Positions 1 through 5,893 of a DNA stretch of 11,105 bases are shown here, piece after piece. The notes beneath the pieces are model-generated. The model did no database searches. It was not told the origin of the DNA and saw only the letters and a program-made list of their open reading frames with translations. The stretch is taken from assembly GCA_050258555.1 (NCBI GenBank), contig JBLMZA010000082.1, positions 1 to 11,105 of the forward strand, given 5' to 3'. The translations under genes and the position numbers were made by a program. The DNA comes from CAISDA01 sp050258555 (lineage in GTDB: Bacteria; Bacteroidota; Ignavibacteria; UBA10030; UBA8401). Every line of letters starts with the position of its first letter. Within the stretch, counting starts at the first letter, position 1.

Positions 1-144
1 GTCCGCATGGAAGACGGGAATCAGATGACCATCAACGCCGGTGATTCGTACACCATCCCGCCGGGACACGATGCCTGGAACGAGGGGACAGAACCGTTTG
101 TCGGGCTCGAAATGCTGAGCGCGGAGCAGTACGGGAAGCCGTAG
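1..144 (+). CDS. Cupin-domain protein, C-terminal 47 residues (5' end outside window)
   Basis: The frame is open from base 1 to a TAG at 142-144. The visible part contains the motif AGDSYTIPPGHDAWNEG followed by a short strand-rich tail (EPFVGLEML). The 'G(x)5-7 IPPGHDAW' pattern is the second conserved motif of small single-domain cupins, where the histidine helps bind a metal in the beta-barrel. Such proteins are usually small (about 100-170 residues), so perhaps half or more is missing. The substrate cannot be told: these short cupins include metal-dependent isomerases, small dioxygenases and ligand-sensing proteins. The gene runs convergently toward the minus-strand FMN-binding gene, with 55 bases between their stops. 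I am fairly sure of the fold and make no claim about the function. Confidence 0.8.
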   Translation, partial: VRMEDGNQMTINAGDSYTIPPGHDAWNEGTEPFVGLEMLSAEQYGKP

Positions 145-199
145 CCGTTAGTACGCCCCGGGGCGGGATAGCCCGAGATGGCCGGCATCATTTTTCATC

Positions 200-577
200 T
201 TACAGCGTCTGGTGAACAGACTCGATCCTGATTTCGACAGCGGCTCTCGCCCAGGGGAAGCGCTGCCTGATGTCATCAAACTCGTGTCCCGTTTTAATGA
301 ACGCGGCGATTCCGGTGATCAGGAATCCCGCCCCCTGCCCGTGAAGTCCTTCGACATCGCGGCTTCCGAATGTGAGAAGCACGCGGTTGTCATGTTCCAG
401 ATTGGCTTCCGTCGTCCTCATTCCGCCGGCGGGGTAGATGAGCCGCCCGTCGGCGGTGATGCGGATATAACTATTCCATGTGTTGGCCAGATGCATGCCT
501 TCTTTTCCGAGCGATGCAACGGCGACGACTCCTTCGTGTGCCAGGACTTCCTTCATTTTTTCCGGGATCATCGGCAT
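200..577 (-). CDS. FMN-binding split-barrel protein (pyridoxamine 5'-phosphate oxidase-like)
   Basis: This 125-residue protein closely resembles, from memory, the small FMN-binding protein (FMN-bp, 122 residues) of Desulfovibrio vulgaris. Shared blocks are EGVVAVAS near residue 15, NTWNSY (32-37), GGMRTTEAN (51-59), the glycine-rich GSRDVEG...GAGFLITG (71-89), WARAA near 109-113 and the C-terminal QTL. The family forms a dimeric split beta-barrel that binds one FMN non-covalently. It is cytoplasmic and probably a flavin redox protein, but its physiological partner is unknown. There is no signal peptide or membrane segment. The ATG at 577 is supported by a strong Shine-Dalgarno sequence. The gene is last in a likely operon behind an aminotransferase and a CDP-alcohol phosphatidyltransferase (45 bp gap), and nothing in it explains a link to lipid synthesis. 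Fold confidence is high. Confidence 0.88.
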   Translation of the reverse strand: MPMIPEKMKEVLAHEGVVAVASLGKEGMHLANTWNSYIRITADGRLIYPAGGMRTTEANLEHDNRVLLTFGSRDVEGLHGQGAGFLITGIAAFIKTGHEFDDIRQRFPWARAAVEIRIESVHQTL

Positions 578-582
578 AACAA

Positions 583-589
583 CCTCCCT
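583..589 (-). promoter_or_regulatory. Strong ribosome binding site of the FMN-binding protein gene
   Basis: The minus strand reads AGGGAGG followed by five bases (TTGTT) and the ATG at 577. It is one of the two best Shine-Dalgarno matches in the window and fixes the start. It implies independent, efficient translation of the third gene of the unit. The two upstream genes have no clear Shine-Dalgarno sequence. Confidence 0.75.
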
Positions 590-622
590 CTGTAAGGGGA
601 AAAAAAGCGGATTTTATCTTGT

Positions 623-1558
623 TCAAGCGGCGAACGTGCGCTTCTCGGCGCGCGACTGCAGCACCTGCAGGGCGAGCGTGAGCACATTGAGCAACACCGT
701 GAGAAGAAGGAAGAGTTCCAGATTGCCGGCCAGCGCGCACGCGACGCAGAGCGTGATATGCGTCGTCGATCCGGTGAAGCTCCAGGCCCGCAGCAGCATC
801 TTGTTGTGCCGCGCGTAGTCTTCCGGCGTCACGCGTGCGTGGTTGACCGCCGATTCGGACGAAGCCGATTTCAGCTGCAGGCGCGTATAGCGCAGATAGA
901 TCGCGATGAGCAGGAGATCGATCCACCGGCCCAACCCCTTTTTCCCCTTCAGCGTCAATGTCCGTTCTTCCTCAAACTCGCAGATCTCCGTTTCGAGCGA
1001 CGAGCCTTTCCCGTAGACGTACTTCAGGTAATTGTTCCGCGCAAGATCGAAGTGGAATGCCTGATAGGCCGTCGAGGCTCCGGCAAGCACCGTGAGGGTC
1101 CACGCATACCAGATGCCGGAAGAGGCAGTGGTGATGCCGAGCGAGGACTGGCCGAACGGGGGCATGATGCCGCGTGCGGAATCGGAGGAGAGCGCGAGGG
1201 CGATGCCGAGGAAGACCGCGATCGAGACGACATAATCGATGAAGCCGTCGACGATGCGGCCGATGCGCGTGCCGTTTTTCTTCAGGCGCGCGATCTGGCC
1301 GTCGGCGCAGTCGAGCACGTTCGAGAGAAAATAGCAGCAGGCGCCGGAGGCGAGCGCCGCAGGCGTGCCCATGCCGAAGAGCACGCCGCCTGTGACGCCG
1401 ACGGCCATCGCCATGAGCGAGACCTGGTTCGGCGTGAGGTTTGTTGCATATGTGGCGGTGACGAACAGGAACGCCAGCGGACGGTAGATGACGAGATCGA
1501 AAACTTCTTCGGCTTCAATCGCCTTGAGTGATTCTTTGTAACGGCGCAGTAGAGTCAT
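623..1558 (-). CDS. CDP-alcohol phosphatidyltransferase family membrane protein
   Basis: The 311-residue integral membrane protein carries the complete family signature D(x)2DG(x)2AR(x)8G(x)3D(x)3D: D83, D86, G87, A90, R91, G100, D104 and D108. These aspartates bind divalent metal and the CDP group. The enzyme moves a phospho-alcohol from a CDP-activated donor to an acceptor, releasing CMP. A conserved LTPNQVS segment (41-47) precedes the site, and hydrophobic segments lie on both sides (about 45-80, 108-122, 145-165, 212-225 and 262-295). At 311 residues it is longer than phosphatidylglycerol-phosphate synthase (about 180-200), with a charged central insert around 185-210 and another near 228-250. 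It starts 12 bp after the aminotransferase stop, so the two are probably co-transcribed. The donor and acceptor alcohols cannot be read from sequence. Candidates are ethanolamine-, inositol- or aminophosphonate-type headgroups. Confidence 0.9.
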   Translation of the reverse strand: MTLLRRYKESLKAIEAEEVFDLVIYRPLAFLFVTATYATNLTPNQVSLMAMAVGVTGGVLFGMGTPAALASGACCYFLSNVLDCADGQIARLKKNGTRIGRIVDGFIDYVVSIAVFLGIALALSSDSARGIMPPFGQSSLGITTASSGIWYAWTLTVLAGASTAYQAFHFDLARNNYLKYVYGKGSSLETEICEFEEERTLTLKGKKGLGRWIDLLLIAIYLRYTRLQLKSASSESAVNHARVTPEDYARHNKMLLRAWSFTGSTTHITLCVACALAGNLELFLLLTVLLNVLTLALQVLQSRAEKRTFAA

Positions 1559-1570
1559 ACACGGGATCTG

Positions 1571-2644
1571 TTAATACGGATGCGTGCGGCAGAACTCCTT
1601 GATCGCCGTCACCAGAAGCTTGTTCTGCTCTTTCGTGCCGAGCGAGATGCGCACCTCGGAGCGGAATGCCTCCTCATCCAGAAATTTGATGATGAGATTG
1701 CGCTCGGTCAGGTATTGTTTCAGATCCGCGCGGATCTCTTTCGGGATGTCCACGAGCATGAAATTGGCGAAGCTCTTGTAGGGCGTGAAGCCCTTGAGCT
1801 TCGAGAACTCGCGGTACATCATCTCCTTGTCCTTCTCGTACTGCTTGCCGATTTTCAGATAGAACTTCATGTTGTCGAGCGCGATCTCGCCCAGGCGCTC
1901 GCTGATGCGGTTGTAGCCCAGATAGCGCGTCGAAAAATTGATGAGCACGTCCAGGTTCTTCCCCGCGAAGGCGAAGCCGATGCGGATGCCCGCAAGCCCG
2001 AAGAACTTCGAGAACGTGCGGCAGATGACGAGGTTCGGATATTCGTCGATGTACGGCTTCACATACGCGTTTTCTGTGGAGCCGAAGCCCCAATACGCCT
2101 CGTCGATCATCACGACGGCGTCGCGGCATGCATCGAGGAAGCGCTTCAGGTCCTTCGAATCGATCCGGTTGCCGGTCGGGTTGTTGGGCGAGGCGATGAC
2201 GACCACTTTCGGATGCTCGCGCTCATAGATGCGGATCATCTCGTCGACGTCATAGAGATAGTAGGCGATGCCGTCGAGGCAGCCCTTGGTCATGGGATAT
2301 TCGACATTGAGACCGCCGCGTTCCGAGGCGACGCGCTTGTAGTACCACCAGGCTTCGCGCGGAATGAGGATCTTGTCTCCCGGATTGATATAGCAGTGGA
2401 TGATCTGCTTCAGAAGGTCTTCGCTGCCGTAGCTCAGAATGACCTGCTTTTCGTCGAAGCCGAAATCATCGGCGATGCGTTTGGAAAGCCGGCTCTTGAT
2501 GCCGGCCTGAAAATCACGCGAATACCACGAGAGATGGTCGAGCTTGACTGTCTTCAGGAACTTGTAGACGGAAGGAGCGGGACCTGTTTGCGATTCATTG
2601 CGATCGAGAAACTGCGGGGCCTTCGGGTATATGGTCTTTTTCAT
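1571..2644 (-). CDS. PLP-dependent class I/II aminotransferase, HisC/CobD-like
   Basis: The family's PLP fold-type I landmarks are intact in this 357-residue protein (counted from the ATG at 2644): YGSEDLL (72-78, PLP phosphate site), SPNNPTG (152-158, with N155 contacting PLP), DEAYWGFG (181-188), FSKFFGLAGIRIG (211-223, with K213 as the Schiff-base lysine and R221) and VRISLGT (331-337, with R332 as the substrate carboxylate/phosphate arginine). Length and motif order fit histidinol-phosphate aminotransferase and its relatives, such as threonine-phosphate decarboxylase. An upstream in-frame TTG at 2674 would add ten residues. I prefer the ATG, because MKKTIYPKAP looks like a natural N-terminus, but neither start has a good Shine-Dalgarno sequence. 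No other histidine genes are nearby. The neighbour is a CDP-alcohol phosphatidyltransferase, so a role in making an amino-alcohol phosphate or aminophosphonate headgroup is plausible. True HisC activity is not excluded. Confidence 0.88.
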   Translation of the reverse strand: MKKTIYPKAPQFLDRNESQTGPAPSVYKFLKTVKLDHLSWYSRDFQAGIKSRLSKRIADDFGFDEKQVILSYGSEDLLKQIIHCYINPGDKILIPREAWWYYKRVASERGGLNVEYPMTKGCLDGIAYYLYDVDEMIRIYEREHPKVVVIASPNNPTGNRIDSKDLKRFLDACRDAVVMIDEAYWGFGSTENAYVKPYIDEYPNLVICRTFSKFFGLAGIRIGFAFAGKNLDVLINFSTRYLGYNRISERLGEIALDNMKFYLKIGKQYEKDKEMMYREFSKLKGFTPYKSFANFMLVDIPKEIRADLKQYLTERNLIIKFLDEEAFRSEVRISLGTKEQNKLLVTAIKEFCRTHPY

Positions 2645-2690
2645 GGGAATAGGGAATTTGCTTCCGTGAAACAAATTTTTTGACGGTTAT

Positions 2691-2719
2691 ATAGTAAAGA
2701 AATTTTCCCTAACCATCAA
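2691..2719 (-). promoter_or_regulatory. Sigma70-type promoter for the aminotransferase unit
   Basis: On the minus strand TTGATG (2714-2719) is followed by exactly 17 bp and TACTAT (2691-2696), in an A/T-rich gap. Transcription would start near 2684, giving a leader of about 40 nt before the ATG at 2644. A 9-bp palindrome with a central C, CAATCATTG (2731-2739), lies just upstream of the -35 and could be a regulator site. This was called by eye. Confidence 0.5.
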
Positions 2720-2811
2720 ATGAAAAGTGACAATCATTGTATATCATCATGCAGCGCGTCAGGTATCATTGACGTATTGCAGAAGAAGATTGTTCCACGG
2801 ATGCACTCATC

Positions 2812-3300
2812 TCAGTTGCTCGCCGCTTTCAGTTCCTTGCTCGGGTACGAGATCACTTCCTGGCGTTCCTTGATCGCTATCGAGTAATGGGGGGCAAGGG
2901 TTTTGGTGTATGTTTTGTACCCGGGGCGTTCGATGGTGAGCGTGATGTTCGGCGTCGATTCATAGACGTAAAAGATGGCCTTGTTGCGGATTTCATCTTT
3001 GATCGTCCGGATGTTGCCCGTCGGCTTGGTCCTGCTGGAACGGCCGTCGAATGCGGTCTCGAATTCATATTCGGGATGTTCTCCCGCAATCAGCACGGTC
3101 AGCTCATCCTCTTTGATCGACAAGATCTTTTTCGATTCCGCATCCACAAGCATGAAATGGACGGTGTTGAAGACAGGTCCCTTCGAGTTGTCGCCATTGG
3201 CCGCGGGCCACCAGTATGTGCTGCTTTGCGAAAATGCAGCCAGCGTGCCGGCGATGAAGAGGAGAGTAAGAGACGATAACGATCGAAATATCCAATGCAT
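2812..3300 (-). CDS. Secreted protein of unknown function, possible PEGA/carboxypeptidase-regulatory-like tail
   Basis: I do not recognise the family. The 162-residue protein starts with a Sec signal peptide: a positively charged start, a hydrophobic core LTLLFIAGTLAA, and likely cleavage near residue 24-26. There is no lipobox cysteine, so it is probably periplasmic or exported. The mature part has a WW pair and is rich in charged residues. Its last third contains NITLTIERPGYKTYTKTL (118-135), which resembles the 'PGY' turn of PEGA or carboxypeptidase-regulatory beta-sandwich domains. That resemblance is only suggestive. The start at 3300 has GGAGG four bases upstream (3305-3309). It appears monocistronic: its promoter is at 3361-3389, and 92 bp separate its stop from the next promoter's -35 region. 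Confidence 0.72.
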   Translation of the reverse strand: MHWIFRSLSSLTLLFIAGTLAAFSQSSTYWWPAANGDNSKGPVFNTVHFMLVDAESKKILSIKEDELTVLIAGEHPEYEFETAFDGRSSRTKPTGNIRTIKDEIRNKAIFYVYESTPNITLTIERPGYKTYTKTLAPHYSIAIKERQEVISYPSKELKAASN

Positions 3301-3360
3301 AGATCCTCCGGGGAGTGTACGTGGCTATTTCCGTTTTCTCTGTCCGCATTGCTGGTGTCA

Positions 3361-3389
3361 AATATAGCATTTCGGTCGGCTACTTCCTA
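3361..3389 (-). promoter_or_regulatory. Promoter for the secreted hypothetical gene
   Basis: The minus strand has TAGGAA (3384-3389), 17 bp, then TATATT (3361-3366). The -10 continues as TATATTTG, which also fits the Bacteroidota TAnnTTTG element, so either reading gives the same start region near 3354. That leaves a leader of about 55 nt. The -35 is weak. Confidence 0.42.
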
Positions 3390-3450
3390 ATCGATGCGGA
3401 AGGGGGAAAGGAAGAGAAGGGGGCTTCTCTGCATCCCGGGGGATTGGATG

Positions 3451-3486
3451 AAAAAAAAGGACCGGCGCTTCATGAACGAAGCGCCG
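3451..3486 (-). terminator. Rho-independent terminator of the purine permease gene
   Basis: A perfect 9-bp stem (CGGCGCTTC, 3463-3471, with GAAGCGCCG, 3478-3486) encloses a 6-base loop. On the minus strand it is followed after four bases by eight T (3451-3458). It lies 33 bases beyond the permease stop codon. It separates the purine unit from the secreted hypothetical gene. Confidence 0.92.
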
Positions 3487-3519
3487 ATCCCTGTGCTCTG
3501 AAAAAAGCGGAGGCGTGTA

Positions 3520-4845
3520 TTATTCGACCACGAGCGCCAGGATCGCGAAGAGGTCGATCACGACGAGCATCGGCGAGACTTCATTGCGCTTGCCGAGGAT
3601 GAGCTTAATCGCCGTCCAGCTCAAGAATCCCCAGATGATGCCCTGCGTGATGGAATACGTGAAGGGAATGAGCACGAGCGCCAGAAAGGCCGGAATCGCA
3701 TCATCCAGGCTTGACCAGTTGATCTTCAGAATCGGCTTCATCATGAACACGCCCACCAAGACGAGTGCGGGCGCCGTGGCGATCGACGGCACGATCGAGA
3801 GCAAGGGCGAGATGAACATGAAGGGAAGAAAGAGCAGTCCCGCCGTGACGGCTGTCAGTCCCGTGCGGCCGCCTTCCTCGATGCCGGTGGCCGATTCGAT
3901 GTATGCCGTGCCGGCCGACGATCCGACAAGGCCCGCAAGGCCTGTGGCGACGGCATCGACGATGAGCGACTGCTTGATGTTGCGCGGTTCGCCCGAGGCG
4001 TCGATCATGTCTCCGGCCTCGGAGACGGCGACGAATGTCGACAAACTGTCGAACATGTCCGTGAAAAGAAAGGCGAATGTGATCGGCCAGATTGCAAACT
4101 TGAGCGAGCCCACGAAATCGAGCGAGCCCACAAGACTGAAATCGGGCATCGCAAAAATGCCGTTCCAGGTCACAAGCGTCGGCACGCCGAAATTGATCGC
4201 CGAGGCGTCGCCCCAGAAGCGTCCGATCGGGATGGCTAGGATGGTCGTGGCCGCGATACCCATGATGAGCGCGCCTTTGACGCGTTTGATCACGAGAATC
4301 GAGGTGATGACCATGCCGATCAGGAATGTGACCAATGTCGGGTCCATCTTCGCCAGACCGACCATCGTGGCCGGATTGGAAATGATGAACTTCGCGTTGG
4401 CGAAGCCGATCAGCGCGATGAAGAGTCCGATGCCCGCCGCGACGGCGTAGCGGATCTGGCGCGGAATCGCCTTCACGATGTATGTGCGGATGTTGAAGAC
4501 CGACAGGAGGAAGAAGACGACGCCCGCCCAGAAGACCGAGCCGAGCGCGGTCTGCCAGGGCACGCCGAGACCCAGCACGACAGAGAATGTGAAGAAGGCG
4601 TTGAGTCCCATGCCGGGCGCCACAAGGATCGGGTTCTTGGCGTAGAGTCCCATCATGATCGTACAGAAGGCGCAGACGATGACGGTGGCCGTGAGCACGG
4701 CGCCGAAGGGCATGCCGGTCTTCGAAAGGATCGCCGGATTGACGACGATGATGTACATGGCCGAGAGGAACGTCGTGATGCCGGCCAGGATCTCGGTGCG
4801 CACCGAGGTCGAATTTTTATCGAGCTCAAAATAGTCTGAAAGCAT
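3520..4845 (-). CDS. AzgA-type NCS2 purine permease (adenine/guanine/hypoxanthine uptake)
   Basis: The 441-residue polytopic inner-membrane protein is very close to the AzgA branch of the nucleobase-cation symporter-2 family (E. coli AdeP/AdeQ/GhxP/GhxQ are about 445 residues). Diagnostic stretches are the N-terminal FEL...S.RTEILAGITTFL, VNPAILSKTGMP (35-46), GMGLNAFF (78-85), FTDMFDSLSTF (261-271, with D263, D266 and E276 nearby in the substrate site), TAYIESATG (313-321) and EGGRTGLTAV (324-333). It should import purine bases with protons. Whether it prefers adenine or guanine/hypoxanthine cannot be decided by eye. The ATG at 4845 follows AAGGAGAAAGGA, which offers a usable Shine-Dalgarno sequence. 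The gene lies 97 bp behind the outer-membrane channel gene, with no promoter seen in the gap, and it ends at a strong terminator. It is probably the second gene of a two-gene unit. Confidence 0.95.
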   Translation of the reverse strand: MLSDYFELDKNSTSVRTEILAGITTFLSAMYIIVVNPAILSKTGMPFGAVLTATVIVCAFCTIMMGLYAKNPILVAPGMGLNAFFTFSVVLGLGVPWQTALGSVFWAGVVFFLLSVFNIRTYIVKAIPRQIRYAVAAGIGLFIALIGFANAKFIISNPATMVGLAKMDPTLVTFLIGMVITSILVIKRVKGALIMGIAATTILAIPIGRFWGDASAINFGVPTLVTWNGIFAMPDFSLVGSLDFVGSLKFAIWPITFAFLFTDMFDSLSTFVAVSEAGDMIDASGEPRNIKQSLIVDAVATGLAGLVGSSAGTAYIESATGIEEGGRTGLTAVTAGLLFLPFMFISPLLSIVPSIATAPALVLVGVFMMKPILKINWSSLDDAIPAFLALVLIPFTYSITQGIIWGFLSWTAIKLILGKRNEVSPMLVVIDLFAILALVVE

Positions 4846-4942
4846 AATGTCCTTTCTCCTTAAAAAAAGAGAAGCGTGAATGTTCGGTAATATGGACGTG
4901 TGCTTGGGAAGTGCCGCTTTGGTGAAGCTTCGCCGTGCAGGC

Positions 4943-5650
4943 TTAGAAGCTCCACTTGGCCGCCAGTGTCGGGCAGACGAGCACGCTCGATTCGCCGGGA
5001 ATGAAATTGTTGCTGATCTCGACTTCGCCGCCCACGGCCAGATGCTTGTCGATGTTGAACCAGAGCTGCGGCTCGGTCAACACCACGATCTCGCGGTCGA
5101 CACGGCGGTATTGGCCGGTTGCGGGATTGAGCCGGACGGGCTTCTGGCTCCAGACATCGACGAAGCCGTCGAACTCGAGCCGGCCGTTGAAGAATGTCAC
5201 ATCCCAGACGGTGGTGAGCTGCGCATCGGATCCTTCGGACTGGTAGTCGCGGCGGTAGAGCACATCGGTGTTGAGCGTGACAAATCCCAGATTGACCGGA
5301 TAGCTCACGCCTGCAAGCCAGATCGATCCCAAGGGAACGGCGACGCCCGCACCCGGAACGCGCAGCGTGCCGTCATTGTACTGCAGCGTGGCCGAGAGTC
5401 CCTTGGCGCCCGGAATCGTCACATAGCGCGCGATTTCCCAATACGCCGTCGAAATGCTCTTGTTGCCGTCGTTGTTGAAATCGAAGTCGACGAACGTGAA
5501 TGTCGAGCCGTATTCATCGGGCTTGAACATTTCCCATGTCGCGGTGAAATATTTGCGGTCCTTGCCGAAGTCGTAGTGAAGCTGAAGATTCTGTGCAACA
5601 AGCGTGGAGGAAGCGAAACAGATGAGAATGAAGGCGAGAAGCTTTTTCAT
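4943..5650 (-). CDS. DUF5020/Tsx-like outer-membrane nucleoside channel protein
   Basis: This 235-residue protein has a clear signal peptide (MKKLLAFILICFASSTLVA, likely cleavage after residue 19). The mature start NLQLHYDFGKDRKY and the following EMFKPDEYGSTFTFVDFDFN match the DUF5020 family, which belongs to the Tsx nucleoside-channel superfamily. The rest is alternating polar/aromatic strands, and the last residue is phenylalanine (AAKWSF), the usual signal for BAM-driven outer-membrane insertion. Length fits a 12-strand barrel. Tsx of E. coli passes nucleosides, so the expected role here is diffusion of nucleosides or bases across the outer membrane. The neighbouring purine permease gene supports this. 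The start at 5650 has GGGAG at 5660-5664, nine bases upstream. No frameshift or missing segment is seen. The family call is firm; the substrate is inferred. Confidence 0.88.
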   Translation of the reverse strand: MKKLLAFILICFASSTLVAQNLQLHYDFGKDRKYFTATWEMFKPDEYGSTFTFVDFDFNNDGNKSISTAYWEIARYVTIPGAKGLSATLQYNDGTLRVPGAGVAVPLGSIWLAGVSYPVNLGFVTLNTDVLYRRDYQSEGSDAQLTTVWDVTFFNGRLEFDGFVDVWSQKPVRLNPATGQYRRVDREIVVLTEPQLWFNIDKHLAVGGEVEISNNFIPGESSVLVCPTLAAKWSF

Positions 5651-5761
5651 GGCGCGAAACTCCCGAAAAAATGAGTAGATGTGATGGATGAACGCATCGG
5701 CCGGACACTTGTTGAAACATCCGTGACGGCGGACGGGTTCGGCGCCTCGGGGGCGCAGCCT

Positions 5762-5790
5762 AATATAATAAAAAATATCAGGCGGTTCAA
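5762..5790 (-). promoter_or_regulatory. Promoter of the outer-membrane channel-purine permease unit
   Basis: On the minus strand TTGAAC (5785-5790), exactly 17 bp, then TATATT (5762-5767, five of six matches to TATAAT). Transcription would start near 5755, giving a leader of about 105 nt that begins with a small GC hairpin (arms GCGCC 5742-5746 and GGCGC 5752-5756). The spacer and -10 form an imperfect A/T-rich dyad (5759-5782). This is one of the two best promoters in the window. Confidence 0.6.
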
Positions 5791-5813
5791 CTCATTTAAT
5801 GAAGTATGGAACC
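5784..5813. repeat. Nested inverted repeat overlapping the -35 of the channel-permease promoter
   Basis: The outer arms GGTTC (5784-5788) and GAACC (5809-5813) enclose an inner 11-bp palindrome TCATT-T-AATGA (5792-5802). The inner palindrome ends one base upstream of the -35 hexamer, and the left outer arm overlaps the hexamer. Position and symmetry fit an operator for a dimeric regulator better than an RNA hairpin, since the element lies upstream of the expected transcription start. No regulator gene is in the window. Confidence 0.4.
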
Positions 5814-5868
5814 CATAATACCCTTATATCGTAACACAGATGGTGTTTTTATTTAATTAATTTAAATC

Positions 5869-5888
5869 GGGCATGAACGCCGGTGCCC
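5869..5888 (-). terminator. Weak hairpin after hrpB, possible terminator
   Basis: Arms GGGCA (5869-5873) and TGCCC (5884-5888) form a 5-bp stem with a 10-base loop, starting five bases past the hrpB stop. The following minus-strand sequence is A/T-rich but has no clean T run. It may be a poor terminator or chance. The rest of the gap to the channel promoter (about 5814-5868) is A/T-rich and has no other feature I can name. Confidence 0.25.
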
Positions 5889-5893
5889 CGCCT

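Noticed and set aside
145..199. Possible bidirectional terminator between the convergent cupin and FMN-binding genes
   Set aside because: There are short palindromes (GCCCCGGGGC, GATGGCCGGCATC), but none gives a stem of more than five pairs with a sensible loop and a T run.
758..1531. 257-codon + strand frame opposite the CDP-alcohol phosphatidyltransferase
   Set aside because: It is highly charged and repetitive in Arg/Asp/Glu, as a shadow of a hydrophobic membrane protein would be. The real gene on the minus strand has the complete catalytic signature.
1580..2683. Antisense open frame almost exactly mirroring the aminotransferase gene
   Set aside because: Equal length and register reflect codon complementarity (few TTA, CTA and TCA codons on the coding strand). 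The product resembles no family, while the minus-strand protein has a full PLP motif set.
2757..2774. CGTCA/TGACG hairpin downstream of the secreted hypothetical gene
   Set aside because: A 5-bp stem with an 8-base loop and no T tract is too weak to call a terminator.
3515..4450. 311-codon + strand frame opposite the purine permease
   Set aside because: A shadow of the permease gene. It has no recognisable motif, and the permease on the other strand is unmistakable.
4846..4942. Separate promoter or attenuator between the channel and permease genes
   Set aside because: I found no -35/-10 pair with acceptable spacing on the minus strand. GGTGAAGCTTCGCC is nearly palindromic but leaves almost no loop.
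4880..5674. 264-codon + strand frame opposite the outer-membrane channel
   Set aside because: It lacks a ribosome binding site and a recognisable fold. The minus-strand frame has a signal peptide, DUF5020 motifs and a C-terminal phenylalanine.
5651..5865. Possible purine riboswitch in the leader of the channel-permease unit
   Set aside because: I read the minus strand for the conserved three-way-junction core of the purine aptamer and did not find it. Only small unrelated hairpins are present.
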